In this document: piece by piece, positions 17,307 to 26,915 of the stretch
Layout: every line of letters begins with the position of its first letter
How positions within the stretch are numbered: the stretch's first letter is position 1
Origin: Spirochaetota bacterium
Lineage (GTDB): Bacteria; Spirochaetota; Spirochaetia; Treponematales; UBA12059
Direction: 5' to 3'
DNA: 64,000 nt
Assembly (NCBI GenBank): GCA_018262985.1
Contig: JADFDI010000008.1
Location: 1-64,000, forward strand
Position numbers and translations under genes: made by a program
The notes under the pieces: model-generated
What the model was told of the DNA's origin: nothing
The model's input: the letters and a program-made list of their open reading frames with translations, nothing else
Database searches by the model: none

Positions 17307-19652
17307 TCACTTCAGCCTGACGATGGTCTTGCCGAAGCCGCCCTCCTCGGGGCGAGCGAAGTGGTAGTCGGCCACGGCGGGGTGCTTCTTCAAGAGGCCG
17401 TGGATGCCCTTGCCGAGCACGCCCTCGCCGGTGCCGTGGATGATCGAGAAGAGCGAGAGGCTCGCGAGCGCGGCGGCCTCCACCTGCTTCTCGGTCGCGG
17501 CCAGGGCTTCCGCCAGGCGGTAGCCGCGGAGGTCGAGCTCGAAGGCCGGCTTCGCGGACGAGCCGAGCGAGGCGTCGACGAAGACGCGCGGAGCGGCTCC
17601 CTTCTCCTCCGGCGCGGGCTCGAGGTCGCTCTCGGGGAGGGTCAGGCGGAGCGATTCGGTCTCGACGAGCCAGTGGCCCTTCTTGGCCCTGCGCACGAGG
17701 GTGCCCTTCTTCTTGGTGGAACGCACCGTGACGGCCATGCCCTCGGCGAAGTCCACCGGGCCGCGCGAGGCCGCCTCGTTGGCCTCGAAGCGCGCGTCGA
17801 AGGCTTCCTCCTCGGCGGCCACCTTGTCCTCGAAGTCCTTGATGAACTCCTTGACGGCCTTGGTCTTCTCGGGCGTCAGCTCGCCTTCGCGCAGGGTGCG
17901 CACCAGGTTCTCGAGCCCGGCGCGGCTCTCGGAGAGCAGGCGCTTGAGCTCGCCGATGCCCTGCCTGCGGAGCTCCTCCTCGCGCTGCCTGAGGCGCAGC
18001 TCCTTGAGGTCGGCCTTGCGCTGTTCCTCCATGGCGTCGCGGAGCCGGCTCTTGCGCTCGTCCTCGAGGGCGTCGAGCTCGCGGTGCTTCTCCGAGAGAC
18101 CCCGGATGAGGGCCGCCACGTCGGTGCGCTCCTCGTCCAGGTACTTCCGCGCGCCCTCGACCACGGGAACCGGGACGCCGTTCCGCTTCGCGATGTCGAG
18201 CGCGCGGCTCTCGCCGGGAATGCCCATGAGGATGCGGTAGGTCGGCGAGAGGGTGCGGAGGTCGAACTCCATGCTGGCGTTGAGCACGCCCGCGCGCGTG
18301 TAGCCGTAGTTCTTGAGGATGCCGTGGTGGGTGGTGACCACGCAGAGCGAGCCGCGCGCGATGAACTCGTCGAGGAGGCTCATGGCGATGGCGCAGCCCT
18401 CCTCGGGGTCGGTGCCCGAGCCGAGCTCGTCGAGGAGGACGAGGGAGCGCGCCGTGGCGCCCGAAAGGATCTCCCCGATGGTGCGCATGTGGCCCGAGAA
18501 GGTCGAGAGCGACTGGTCGATGCTCTGCTCGTCGCCGATGTCGGCGTAGACGCCGTCGAAGACCGGCAGCGCGCTGCCCTCGGCGGCCGGGATGGCGAGC
18601 CCGAACTGGTTCATGAGCGCGAGGAGGCCGACCGTCTTGAGGCCGACCGTCTTGCCGCCCGTGTTCGGCCCCGTGATGATGAGGGTGCGCGCGTCCTCCG
18701 GCAGCTCGAGGGCGATGGGGACGGCCGAGCGGCCGAGCATGGGATGGCGCGCCTCGCGGAGGATCAGCCCCGCGGACGCCGGCCGCGCGAAGGCGCCGCG
18801 GCTCAGGGACGCGTGGCGCGCGCGGGCGTAGAGGCCGTCGACGGCGGCGCAGGCGGCACGGGCCGCGACGAGGTCCTCTTTCATGGAAGAGATGCGGGCG
18901 GTGACCTCGCGGAGTATGCGCGCGAGCTCCTGCCTGAACTTCGCCTCCTCCTCCACGAGCTCGTTGTTCTTGCGCACGAGCTCGTCCGGCTCGATGAAGA
19001 CCGTCTGGCCGGTCTGCGACACCTCGTGGACGATGCCCTTCACCCTGCCCCGGTAATTGGACTTGACCGCGAGCACGGTGCGCCCGTCCCGGATGGTGGG
19101 CACCTCGTTCTGCAGCATCGCGCGGAAGCCTTCTTCCTTGAAGAAGCCCGCGGTGATGCGCTCGATGTCGATGTTCGCCCGGCGGATGCGCGCCCGGATC
19201 TCGCGGAGGCCGGGCAGGTCCTTGACCGTCCCGTCGCGCTCGAGGACGCCGAAGACGGCGCCGGCCACGCCTGACAGGTCCGGGCTCGCCTCGGCCTCCG
19301 CCCTGAGGCCTTCGTGCGGGGAGGCGGCCGCGAAGGCGCGGAGCGAGGCCCATGCTTCGGACCAGATGCCGAGGGCGTAGAGCTCCTCCACGTCGAGGGC
19401 GGCGCCGGCCTTCCCGAGCACGCGCATGGCCTCGGCGACGGGCGGGAAGACCCCGTCCGGCAGGGCCGCGCCGTCGTCCATGGGCTTGCGGAGCGACTCG
19501 ACGCGGGCCTTGAGCTCCTCGACCGCCTCCGCGTCGTCAAGGGGCAGGGAGGCGACGAGGGCTTCGCGGCCCTCGTCGGAGCGGCAATACGCGGCCACGT
19601 CCTCGCGGACGCGACCGAATTCGAGCAGGGCGAGGGCGTGGGCGTTCGTCAT
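17307..19652 (-). CDS. mutS2: Endonuclease MutS2 (ribosome rescue / recombination ATPase)
   Basis: The 781-residue protein has the MutS core and ATPase without the mismatch-recognition domain. It shows Walker A TGPNTGGKTVGLKTVG, ATPase segments SLSTFSGHM and LLDELGSGTDPEEG, a long coiled coil (about 520-620), a KOW-like patch, and a C-terminal Smr domain (LDLRGYRLAEALAATE, IIHGTGEGVLGKGI). MutS2 suppresses recombination and, in Bacillus, splits collided ribosomes. It is last in a minus-strand operon, 12 bp after rsgA. Confidence 0.95.
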   Translation of the reverse strand: MTNAHALALLEFGRVREDVAAYCRSDEGREALVASLPLDDAEAVEELKARVESLRKPMDDGAALPDGVFPPVAEAMRVLGKAGAALDVEELYALGIWSEAWASLRAFAAASPHEGLRAEAEASPDLSGVAGAVFGVLERDGTVKDLPGLREIRARIRRANIDIERITAGFFKEEGFRAMLQNEVPTIRDGRTVLAVKSNYRGRVKGIVHEVSQTGQTVFIEPDELVRKNNELVEEEAKFRQELARILREVTARISSMKEDLVAARAACAAVDGLYARARHASLSRGAFARPASAGLILREARHPMLGRSAVPIALELPEDARTLIITGPNTGGKTVGLKTVGLLALMNQFGLAIPAAEGSALPVFDGVYADIGDEQSIDQSLSTFSGHMRTIGEILSGATARSLVLLDELGSGTDPEEGCAIAMSLLDEFIARGSLCVVTTHHGILKNYGYTRAGVLNASMEFDLRTLSPTYRILMGIPGESRALDIAKRNGVPVPVVEGARKYLDEERTDVAALIRGLSEKHRELDALEDERKSRLRDAMEEQRKADLKELRLRQREEELRRQGIGELKRLLSESRAGLENLVRTLREGELTPEKTKAVKEFIKDFEDKVAAEEEAFDARFEANEAASRGPVDFAEGMAVTVRSTKKKGTLVRRAKKGHWLVETESLRLTLPESDLEPAPEEKGAAPRVFVDASLGSSAKPAFELDLRGYRLAEALAATEKQVEAAALASLSLFSIIHGTGEGVLGKGIHGLLKKHPAVADYHFARPEEGGFGKTIVRLK

Positions 19653-19664
19653 TTGGCGTCCGTC

Positions 19665-20650
<986 letters not shown>

Positions 20651-20651
<1 letters not shown>

Positions 20652-21463
20652 CAGGCGTCCAGATCGCCGAAGGACGGCCCGCACTCGAGGCCGAAGCGCT
20701 CCGCGAAGCGGGCCATGGTCGCGTCGGGCTCGGGGCCCGTGACGCGGAGCCGGCCCCGCGCGGCTTCGCCCGCTCCGGCCAGGGCCTCGCGCTCCCGGAG
20801 GAGGAATTCCACGCGGCGCGCCACGCCTACCCGCGAGTCGACCGTCTCGACGCCTTTTCCCGCGGCCTCGGCCAGGTCGGCGGCCACGTGGAGGAAGTGC
20901 GTGCAGGCCAGCACGATCCGGTCCGCCCCCGCCGCCACGAGCGGGGCCACCGCCTCGGCGCAGACCGCGCGGCGCTCGTCCTCCGTCGCGTCGAAGAGGC
21001 GCTTCTCGACGAAGGCCACGAGCTCCTGCGCGCCCTTCCGGACGACCCGCGCGCCGGACGCGTGCCGTTCGACGAGTTCGTCGAGGTAGGGGTCCTTGAC
21101 GGCGGCGGCCGTGGCCAGCACTCCGATGACGCGCGTCAGCGAGGTTTCGGCGGCGGGCTTAATGGCGGGCACCGTACCCACGATGGGCAGGTCCGGATGG
21201 TCCGCGCGGAGCGCGGCCAGGGCCGCCTGGCTCGCCGTGTTGCAGGCGACGACCACGAGCTTCGGGCGGAGCTCGGCGATCGCGCGGCCGACGACGAGCC
21301 TGACGACCCGCTCGACCTCCTTGCGGGTCTTGAGTCCGTAGGGGAAGTGCCCGGAATCGGCGAGGTACTCGAGCCGCTCGGAGGGCAGCAAGGAGCGGAT
21401 GGCCTCGAGGTACGGGAGCCCCCCGACGCCGGAATCGAAAACGAGCACGGGAGAACGGTTCAT
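20651..21463 (-). CDS. murI: Glutamate racemase
   Basis: The 270-residue enzyme makes D-glutamate for peptidoglycan. The two catalytic cysteines lie in VACNTAS and LACTHF. The N-terminal FDSGVGGLPYLEAIR and YLADSGHFPYG match the family. It is coupled to rsgA by a one-base stop/start overlap and follows the zinc-ribbon gene by one base. Confidence 0.94.
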
Positions 21464-21464
21464 G

Positions 21465-21758
21465 CTACCCCTTGAACAGGTCTTCGAAGGCCGAACGGGC
21501 CGAGGCCTCTTTCCCGGCCGCTCCGGACGCCCGGCCTTTCACGAGGAAGCGCGGATCGGCGACGAACCACTCGCAGAGGTTCGAGCGGTCCTTCTCCAGC
21601 ACCTGCTCGGAGACGGTTTCGAGGCAGTCCCAGTGGGCGCCGGCCTTGTGGAAGCGGCAGTGGAGGCAGGTATGGAGCTCGCGCCCGCACTTCGGGCAGG
21701 TTTCCCGGAACCCCACCTTGCCCTCGCGGGGCAGGGGCTCTCCGCAGTTCGCGCACAT
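21465..21758 (-). CDS. Small multi-CxxC zinc-ribbon protein
   Basis: The 97-residue protein is packed with metal knuckles in its first half (MCANCGEPL, CPKCGREL, CLHC, later a single Cys in HWDCLE) and has an acidic/basic helical tail. It heads the murI-rsgA-mutS2 unit, with one base separating its TAG from the murI ATG. No function is known to me. Its place ahead of ribosome-assembly and cell-wall genes is not diagnostic. Confidence 0.65.
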   Translation of the reverse strand: MCANCGEPLPREGKVGFRETCPKCGRELHTCLHCRFHKAGAHWDCLETVSEQVLEKDRSNLCEWFVADPRFLVKGRASGAAGKEASARSAFEDLFKG

Positions 21759-21850
21759 GGGCTCCGATACTATACCGGCCCCCGCCCTTGGGCAAGGGCG
21801 GCGCGGCCGCCCCGGGGCGAAGCGGTAGGCGCGCGCCGGCCGGGCCGCAC

Positions 21851-21880
21851 TTGCGGACCGGCCGCGCTTCCGGCTATCGT
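21851..21880 (+). promoter_or_regulatory. Promoter placing the transcript start at the pentapeptide-gene ATG
   Basis: TTGCGG (21851-21856), an 18-bp spacer and TATCGT (21875-21880) end 6 nt before the ATG at 21887. The mRNA is predicted to be leaderless, which agrees with the lack of a Shine-Dalgarno sequence. Confidence 0.55.
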
Positions 21881-21886
21881 GGTTCC

Positions 21887-22489
21887 ATGTTCCCCTTCGC
21901 CACCTGCGCCGAACCGGGCTGCTCAGCCCTGGCGCTGTCCGGCTCCGGACGCTGCGCCGCCCACCTGGCCGACCGCGCCGCCTTCACGGCCGCGCGCGTC
22001 GCCGACCTGGCCTCCGGAGCGGAGCCGATCGAGGACCTGGACCTGTCGGGCCTCGAGTTCGTGGGGCTCTCCCTCGAGGGTCGGAGTTTCCGGGGCTGCC
22101 GCTTCGCCGGCTCGACCTTCCGCAACTCGAGCTTCGCGGGAGCGGTGCTGCGCCTCTGCTTCTTCGACTTCGCCTCATTCGACTCCTGCGACCTTTCCGG
22201 CCTCGACGCCCAGTACTGCAGCTTCGCGGGCTCGACCTTCCACGACGTCAGCTTCGAGAACTCCGAGCTCGTCCACAACAATTTCGACGGCATCTCGACG
22301 CAGTCCTGCACTTTCAACTACTCCAACCTCTACAACTCCCGCTTCGTCAGGGCCCGCTTCGCCCGCACCGACTTCGTCGACTGCAACCTCAAGAAGGCGT
22401 ATTTCCTCCTCACCAGCGAGGAGGAGGTCTCGTGGAAGTACTCGAACACGCAGGAAGCCGTCCGCGACCCGGACCGGGTGGTCTCGTGA
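21887..22489 (+). CDS. Pentapeptide-repeat protein
   Basis: The 200-residue protein begins with a short Cys-rich segment (CAEPGCSALALSGSGRCAAH) that may bind metal. From about residue 50 to 175 it has pentapeptide repeats of the A(D/N)Lxx type (LDLSGLEFVGLSLEG, CRFAGSTFRNSSFAGA, FTRTDFVDCNL-like). These fold as a right-handed beta-helix; some mimic DNA, but most have no assigned role. The ATG at 21887 lacks a ribosome site and sits just after a -10 box. It overlaps the next gene by 4 bp (GTGA). Confidence 0.85.
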   Translation: MFPFATCAEPGCSALALSGSGRCAAHLADRAAFTAARVADLASGAEPIEDLDLSGLEFVGLSLEGRSFRGCRFAGSTFRNSSFAGAVLRLCFFDFASFDSCDLSGLDAQYCSFAGSTFHDVSFENSELVHNNFDGISTQSCTFNYSNLYNSRFVRARFARTDFVDCNLKKAYFLLTSEEEVSWKYSNTQEAVRDPDRVVS

Positions 22490-23091
22490 AGATCCACTTC
22501 CACTACTCGCTGCACGGCTTCTCGAACGTCTACCTCGTGGGGAACGAGCTGACGGGCGACGCCTTCGTGGTCGACCCGGCCGACTTCACCCGCGACGTCC
22601 TGGTGGCCGTCGAGGAGAACGGCTGGTATATCCGCGCCGTGCTCGTGACGCACAACCACGAGCACCACGTGCGCGGCCTTTCGACCTTGCGTTCCATCTA
22701 CGACGCGACGGTGTTCGCGGCCAACGCCTCGGTCGGCAGCCAGGCCTGCCGGGTGGTCCGGGACGGCGAGCGCTTCGAGGTCTGCGGCATGCAGGCCGAG
22801 GCTCTCTCGGTGCCCGGCCACTCCTCCGATTCCATCGTGTACCGCGTCGACCGCGTGCTCTTCACGGGGGACACCCTCGAGGCGGGCGCCATCGGCTCCA
22901 CGCTCTCGCGCTACGGCGGCAACCTGCTCAGGCAGGGCCTGGCGCAGAAGGTGCTCTCGCAGGACGAGTCCTGCGTCATCCTGCCCGGCCACGGCCCCCC
23001 GTCCACGGTGCTGGCGGAGCGGCGCTTCAACCTCGGCTTCGACCCGGCCCTGAAGCGCAAGGAAACCGGACGCTACGACTTCTTCGTTTGA
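22486..23091 (+). CDS. Metallo-beta-lactamase-fold hydrolase with altered metal motif
   Basis: The 201-residue protein has the glyoxalase-II-like fold. The metal loop reads THNHEHH where the family has THxHxDH, so the Asp is replaced by His. Later ligands are present in VPGHSSDS, FTGDTLEAG and LPGHGP. Substrate unknown; thiol-ester or peroxide-type chemistry is usual for short members. The GTG at 22486 overlaps the pentapeptide gene stop, so the two are co-translated. A 20-bp inverted repeat begins immediately after its stop. Confidence 0.8.
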   Translation: MKIHFHYSLHGFSNVYLVGNELTGDAFVVDPADFTRDVLVAVEENGWYIRAVLVTHNHEHHVRGLSTLRSIYDATVFAANASVGSQACRVVRDGERFEVCGMQAEALSVPGHSSDSIVYRVDRVLFTGDTLEAGAIGSTLSRYGGNLLRQGLAQKVLSQDESCVILPGHGPPSTVLAERRFNLGFDPALKRKETGRYDFFV

Positions 23092-23182
23092 CTGGGGAAG
23101 AACCCCTTTCGTTTCGAGCGAAAGGGGTTCTTCCCCAGACCCCTGTTCCCCAAAGCACGACCAGGGGGGAGTACCCCCCTGG
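23092..23182. repeat. Two-hairpin intergenic element
   Basis: A perfect 20-bp inverted repeat (arms 23092-23111 and 23119-23138, 7-nt loop) is followed by a perfect 9-bp inverted repeat with an AGTA loop (23161-23182). The first starts at the base after the upstream stop codon. It could end that transcript, though there is no T-tract. The compact palindromic layout resembles a REP/BIME-type dispersed element. Nothing else was seen up to the promoter at 23261. Confidence 0.7.
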
Positions 23183-23260
23183 ACCCCGTGGTTTTCCGGC
23201 ATTGGGCTGCCCCCGTACGCTCGAGTCCAGCTTGCCGGACTTCCTCGAATGCTCGGAACC

Positions 23261-23289
23261 TTTACGGGAAGGGGCGGGGCGCCTATACT
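23261..23289 (+). promoter_or_regulatory. Promoter of the DUF2147 gene
   Basis: TTTACG (23261-23266), a 17-bp spacer and TATACT (23284-23289) predict a start near 23296 and a leader of about 47 nt with AAGGAG before the ATG. Confidence 0.6.
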
Positions 23290-23342
23290 CTGGGCCGCGG
23301 CGCCGCCCGCGACGACGGGACGGCAGCCTGAAAGGAGCATCC

Positions 23343-23876
23343 ATGTCCATCCGACGCCCCATGTTCACCCTCGCCCTCGTCGCGTTCCTGGCCGCGCTCG
23401 CGGTTCCGGCCTTCGCCGCGGACAACGTGCTCGGCCTCTGGAAGACCATCTCCGACAAGACCGGCAAGGCACAGTCCATCGCCGTCCTCTACATGAACGG
23501 CGGCAAGATGTACGGCCGCATCATCGTCACCTACGAAGACGACGGCGTCACCGTCAAGGACAGCCTGGTCCTCAAGAAGACGCGCGCCGACGCGCTCGCG
23601 GGCGATCCGCTCACCTGCGGGCTGGACTTCGTGTACGGCATGGTCGACAAGGGCAAGGACTGGCAGGGCCTCATCATGGATCCCGAGGACGGATCCGAGT
23701 ACAACTGCCGCATCTGGAAGGAAGGCGAGAAGCTGATCGTCCGCGGCCAGCTCAAGGGCCTCGGCTTCCTCGGCCGCAACCAGACCTGGATGCCCGCGAA
23801 GGTTTCGGAGCTTCCCGCCGGCGTGGCCATGCCGGACACCAAGACCTGGGTGCCCGTCATCCCCAGGAAGAAGTAG
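23343..23876 (+). CDS. Exported DUF2147-family protein
   Basis: The 177-residue protein has a signal peptide ending AVPAFA|ADN and a mature domain starting VLGLWKTISDKTGKAQSIAVLY, the DUF2147 pattern (GxWxTxDdxTGkxxs...). It also has NCRIWKEGEKLIVRGQLKGLGFLGRNQTW. The fold is lipocalin/FABP-like and the function is unknown. The ATG follows AAGGAG and has a clear promoter; it is a single-gene unit. Confidence 0.85.
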   Translation: MSIRRPMFTLALVAFLAALAVPAFAADNVLGLWKTISDKTGKAQSIAVLYMNGGKMYGRIIVTYEDDGVTVKDSLVLKKTRADALAGDPLTCGLDFVYGMVDKGKDWQGLIMDPEDGSEYNCRIWKEGEKLIVRGQLKGLGFLGRNQTWMPAKVSELPAGVAMPDTKTWVPVIPRKK

Positions 23877-23883
23877 ACAGTAC

Positions 23884-23919
23884 GGTCGTACGGGCGCGGG
23901 TAATCCGCGCGCCCGACCG
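23884..23919. terminator. Convergent hairpin between the DUF2147 gene and pdxY
   Basis: The dyad ACGGTCG...CGACCGT encloses an inner GGGCGCG/CGCGCCC stem in the 43-bp gap between converging genes. No T-tract follows on either strand, so its strength as a terminator is uncertain. Confidence 0.4.
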
Positions 23920-24780
23920 TCATGCCCCGAGCGGGACGGCCCCGAAACGACGGCCGGGGCGCTCGAGCGCGTCCTTGGACTGCACCAGGCGCAGCTCGCG
24001 CGTCCCGTCCCGCTTCGTCCGCTCCAGCACCGAGAAGACCGAATCCGTCACCAGCTCGAGCGCCTCCACCGGATCCCGCGATCGGAGCCAGTGCGCCAGG
24101 AAAAGGGCGGACACGAGGTCGCCCGTCCCGTTCGGTTGCGTCGGGAAGCCGAGTTCCGGGGTCTCGACGCGCCACGCGCCCTCCCTCGTCGAGAGCAGCA
24201 TGCAGATCGAGCCGGGCTTCCGCGCCGCCGGCTTGTAGCTCGTCACGAGGACGAGGCCCGGTCCGGCCTTCCTTATGGCCGCGCAGGCAGCGAGCGCGCT
24301 CTCGTCGTCGCGGATCGCGAGCCCCGAGAGGGCTTCCGCCTCGAACTGGTTGGGCGTCACGATGTCGGCGACCGGCAGGAAGCGCTCGCGGATCTGCTCG
24401 GGGATGCCGGAGCGCACGTAGAAACCGGGTTCCGAGTCGCCCATGACCGGGTCGCAGCACCAGAGGGCCCGCGGGTTCGCGGCCTTCACCGCGGCCACCG
24501 CGCGGAGGACCGAGTCGCCGAGGGCGGGGAAGCCCAGGTAGCCCGTCAGCACCGCCTCGCAGGAAGCCAGGACGCCGCGCTCGGCGATGCCCTCGACCAC
24601 CGCGTCCACGTGCTCAGCCCCGAAGGCTTCGCCCTTCCAGGAGCCGTAGCCGGTGTGGTTCGAGAATTGCACGGTGTTGACCATCCAGACGTCGTGCCCG
24701 AGCAGCTCGAGGGGGAAGGCGGCGGAACGGTTCCCCACGTAGCCGTAGGCCACGTGCGACTGGATCGAAAGGATGCCCAT
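23920..24780 (-). CDS. pdxY: Pyridoxal kinase (PdxY/PdxK type)
   Basis: The 286-residue ribokinase-fold enzyme phosphorylates pyridoxal and related B6 vitamers. It shows LSIQSHVAYGYVGNRSA, VNTVQFSNHTGYG, CCDPVMGDSEPGFY, DIVTPNQFEAE and the catalytic FPTQPNGTGDL, whose GTGD holds the base aspartate. It starts 2 bp after hemW and is last in the lepB-hemW-pdxY unit. PdxY versus PdxK is not resolved by eye. Confidence 0.9.
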   Translation of the reverse strand: MGILSIQSHVAYGYVGNRSAAFPLELLGHDVWMVNTVQFSNHTGYGSWKGEAFGAEHVDAVVEGIAERGVLASCEAVLTGYLGFPALGDSVLRAVAAVKAANPRALWCCDPVMGDSEPGFYVRSGIPEQIRERFLPVADIVTPNQFEAEALSGLAIRDDESALAACAAIRKAGPGLVLVTSYKPAARKPGSICMLLSTREGAWRVETPELGFPTQPNGTGDLVSALFLAHWLRSRDPVEALELVTDSVFSVLERTKRDGTRELRLVQSKDALERPGRRFGAVPLGA

Positions 24781-24782
24781 CC

Positions 24783-26018
24783 CTAGGCTCCCGCCGCGGC
24801 CGTCCCGGGACCGACCGGGAAGCGGCGCTCGACGAGCTCGCCGAGCGCGACGAGCACGGGGTTGAGGATGTCCATGCCGCGGGAGGTCGGCGCGATGGCG
24901 CCGCCCGCGAACGCGAGGGCGTCCGGCCTCGAGGCGGCGAAATCGAGGGCGAGCCGCGCGGCCGGCGCGCCGAAGCGTTCCTCGAGACCTCGCAGGTCGA
25001 CGCCCCGGACGGTTCGCAATCCGAGCATCAGCGCCTCGAAAAAGGCGTCGCGCGGCGATACGAGCTCGACGGTCTCGCCGTCCGCCGGATCCGCCAGGAA
25101 ACGGTCGATCGAGGCGGGCGCCGAGCGTCGGCGGACCCCGCCGCCGGGGAGCCGCTTCTGGCCCGCGGCCGAGGGACCGGCGCCGACCCACTCTCCCGCG
25201 GCCCAGTAGTTCAGGTTGTGCAGGCATTCCGAACCGCGAGAGGCCCAGTTGGACACCTCGTAGCGGAAGAGGGCGGCACCCGCGAGAACGGCCTCCACCG
25301 CCGCGTGGGTCTCGCCTCGCAGCCCGTCGTCGGGCAGGCTGACCGTCCCGGCGCCGACCGCGCGCGCGAGGGGCGTCGCCTCTTCCAGGGTGAGCTCGTA
25401 CAGCGAGACGTGCCTCGCCCCGGCCGCGAGGGCCTCGCGGGCCGAAAGCGCCAGTCCCTCGGGCGTGCCCCCCGGCAAGCCCGACATGAGATCGACGGAG
25501 AGCGCCCCCTTCCAGCGGGCGGCGAGCAGTCCGAGCGCCTTCCGGGCGTCGGCGGCGCTCGCCCTTCTTCCGGCCGCGGCGAGCGCCGCGTCCTCCAGGG
25601 ACTGCGCGCCGAGCGAGAGGCGGGTCGCGCCCGAAACCTCCAGGACCGCGAGCCGCTCGCGGTCGAGGCTCTCCGGATTGGCCTCCACCGTGATTTCCTC
25701 CGCGCCGGGCGCGAGGGCGCGCAGGCCCTCGATGAGCCGTCCGAGCAGGGGCGGCGCGAGCAGGGTGGGAGTCCCGCCCCCGACGTAGACCGTGGCGAAG
25801 GGTCCTATGCCTTCCTCGCGCGCCAGGTCGCGGGCGCGCCGGAGCACCGAGTCGACGAAGCGCTCGTGGCGCCCTCCGGCGACGGAGTCGGCGCTCCCCG
25901 AAGGGACGCTCGCGAAATCGCAATAGCCGCACTTGGCGGCGCAGAAGGGCACGTGGACGTAGAGGCCCGGTCCGGCGGGACGGCGGCCCGACCCTCCCGC
26001 GCCCGAGGAGGCGGGCAT
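24783..26018 (-). CDS. hemW: HemW-like radical SAM protein
   Basis: The 411-residue radical SAM protein has its cluster motif CAAKCGYCDF near residue 27, then FATVYVGGGTPTLL, EANPESLD and SLGAQSLEDAAL. The motif is CxxxCxxC followed by Asp-Phe, without the extra Cys of coproporphyrinogen dehydrogenase HemN. It is therefore assigned to HemW, a haem chaperone, and not to an enzyme of haem synthesis. The C-terminal HemN-type domain is present. Its ATG shares a base with the lepB stop. Confidence 0.85.
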   Translation of the reverse strand: MPASSGAGGSGRRPAGPGLYVHVPFCAAKCGYCDFASVPSGSADSVAGGRHERFVDSVLRRARDLAREEGIGPFATVYVGGGTPTLLAPPLLGRLIEGLRALAPGAEEITVEANPESLDRERLAVLEVSGATRLSLGAQSLEDAALAAAGRRASAADARKALGLLAARWKGALSVDLMSGLPGGTPEGLALSAREALAAGARHVSLYELTLEEATPLARAVGAGTVSLPDDGLRGETHAAVEAVLAGAALFRYEVSNWASRGSECLHNLNYWAAGEWVGAGPSAAGQKRLPGGGVRRRSAPASIDRFLADPADGETVELVSPRDAFFEALMLGLRTVRGVDLRGLEERFGAPAARLALDFAASRPDALAFAGGAIAPTSRGMDILNPVLVALGELVERRFPVGPGTAAAGA

Positions 26019-26749
26019 CAGGGGCGCCCGAAGCGGTCGAAGGGCCAGTACCGGAAGCTCACGCGTCCGAGGAGTCGCTCGCGGCCCACCGGCCCCCAGA
26101 CGCGCGAATCAGCGCTCGCGGCGCGGTCGTCGCCCACCAGGAAGTACTCGTCGGGACCGAGGGTGATCTCCGGATAGGAATCCGATAGCGGCAGCTCGTC
26201 GGACCAGCCTTCGGGGGCCGACGTCGCGCCGAGCTCGTACACCCGGCCCGAGACCTCGAACTCCGTCAGGAAATGCCCGGCCCCGGGCACCTTGACGTAG
26301 AAGACCCCGTCCTCCGCGTAGAGGCGGTCTCCCGGCAGCGCGATGATCCGCTTGAGCGCGCGGTCGGCCACGCCCGCCGAGCGCCCCGTCAGGCTGACGC
26401 GCTGGAAGGTGACCAGGCGGAGCAGGGCGTCGGCGGCGAGGGTGAGCGTGGAAGGCCGTTCGCTCCAGGGGGCTTCGACGAGCGCGATGTCGCCGCGCCC
26501 GGGCTCCCGGGCGCCCGGCAGCCGCAGGCCGAGCGGTTCGAGCCGTCCGCCGTAGGCCAGCGTCGACACCAGCACGAGGTCGCCGGGCTCTAGCCCCGGG
26601 GCCATCGACCGGGAGGCGACGGCCAGCGGCGCGACGAGCGCGCCTGACACCAGTTCGTAGGCGAGGAGGAGGATGAAGGCGAGGCCGATCGCGTTGAGGA
26701 GCCTGCGCCGACGCTCGCGTTGCTCGGAAAAGGAACCGCGCCGTCTCAT
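26018..26749 (-). CDS. lepB: Signal peptidase I
   Basis: The 243-residue type I signal peptidase has one N-terminal membrane segment (about 17-38; NAIGLAFILLLAYELVSGAL). The nucleophile Ser is in ASRSMAPGLEPGD, the general-base Lys in ALKRIIALPGD, and the C-terminal box reads GDDRAASADSRVWGPV (the usual GDN is GDD). It cleaves exported preproteins. It is the first gene of the lepB-hemW-pdxY unit and diverges from smpB. Confidence 0.93.
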   Translation of the reverse strand: MRRRGSFSEQRERRRRLLNAIGLAFILLLAYELVSGALVAPLAVASRSMAPGLEPGDLVLVSTLAYGGRLEPLGLRLPGAREPGRGDIALVEAPWSERPSTLTLAADALLRLVTFQRVSLTGRSAGVADRALKRIIALPGDRLYAEDGVFYVKVPGAGHFLTEFEVSGRVYELGATSAPEGWSDELPLSDSYPEITLGPDEYFLVGDDRAASADSRVWGPVGRERLLGRVSFRYWPFDRFGRP

Positions 26750-26801
26750 GTAGCCGCCCCGGGGTGTGTCACGGCGCGGAGGTTAGCATCTTTCCCTCGC
26801 G

Positions 26802-26831
26802 TTGACAAGCTTGAGCGTCCTTTCCTATAGT
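26802..26831 (+). promoter_or_regulatory. Strong sigma-70 promoter of smpB-rsmD
   Basis: A consensus TTGACA (26802-26807), an 18-bp spacer and TATAGT (26826-26831) predict a start near 26838 and a 78-nt leader. Confidence 0.75.
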
Positions 26832-26915
26832 CGATCCTCGGGCCGGCCGGATCCGGGCGCGGAACGCGCCGGAAGACCGCGAGGCCATCCACCGTACACA
26901 GCAGGAGCCGGGAGC

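Noticed and set aside
26750-26915. tmRNA gene next to smpB
   Set aside because: The interval holds a promoter and leader only. No tRNA-like acceptor end, CCA or tag-coding frame could be seen, and it is too short.
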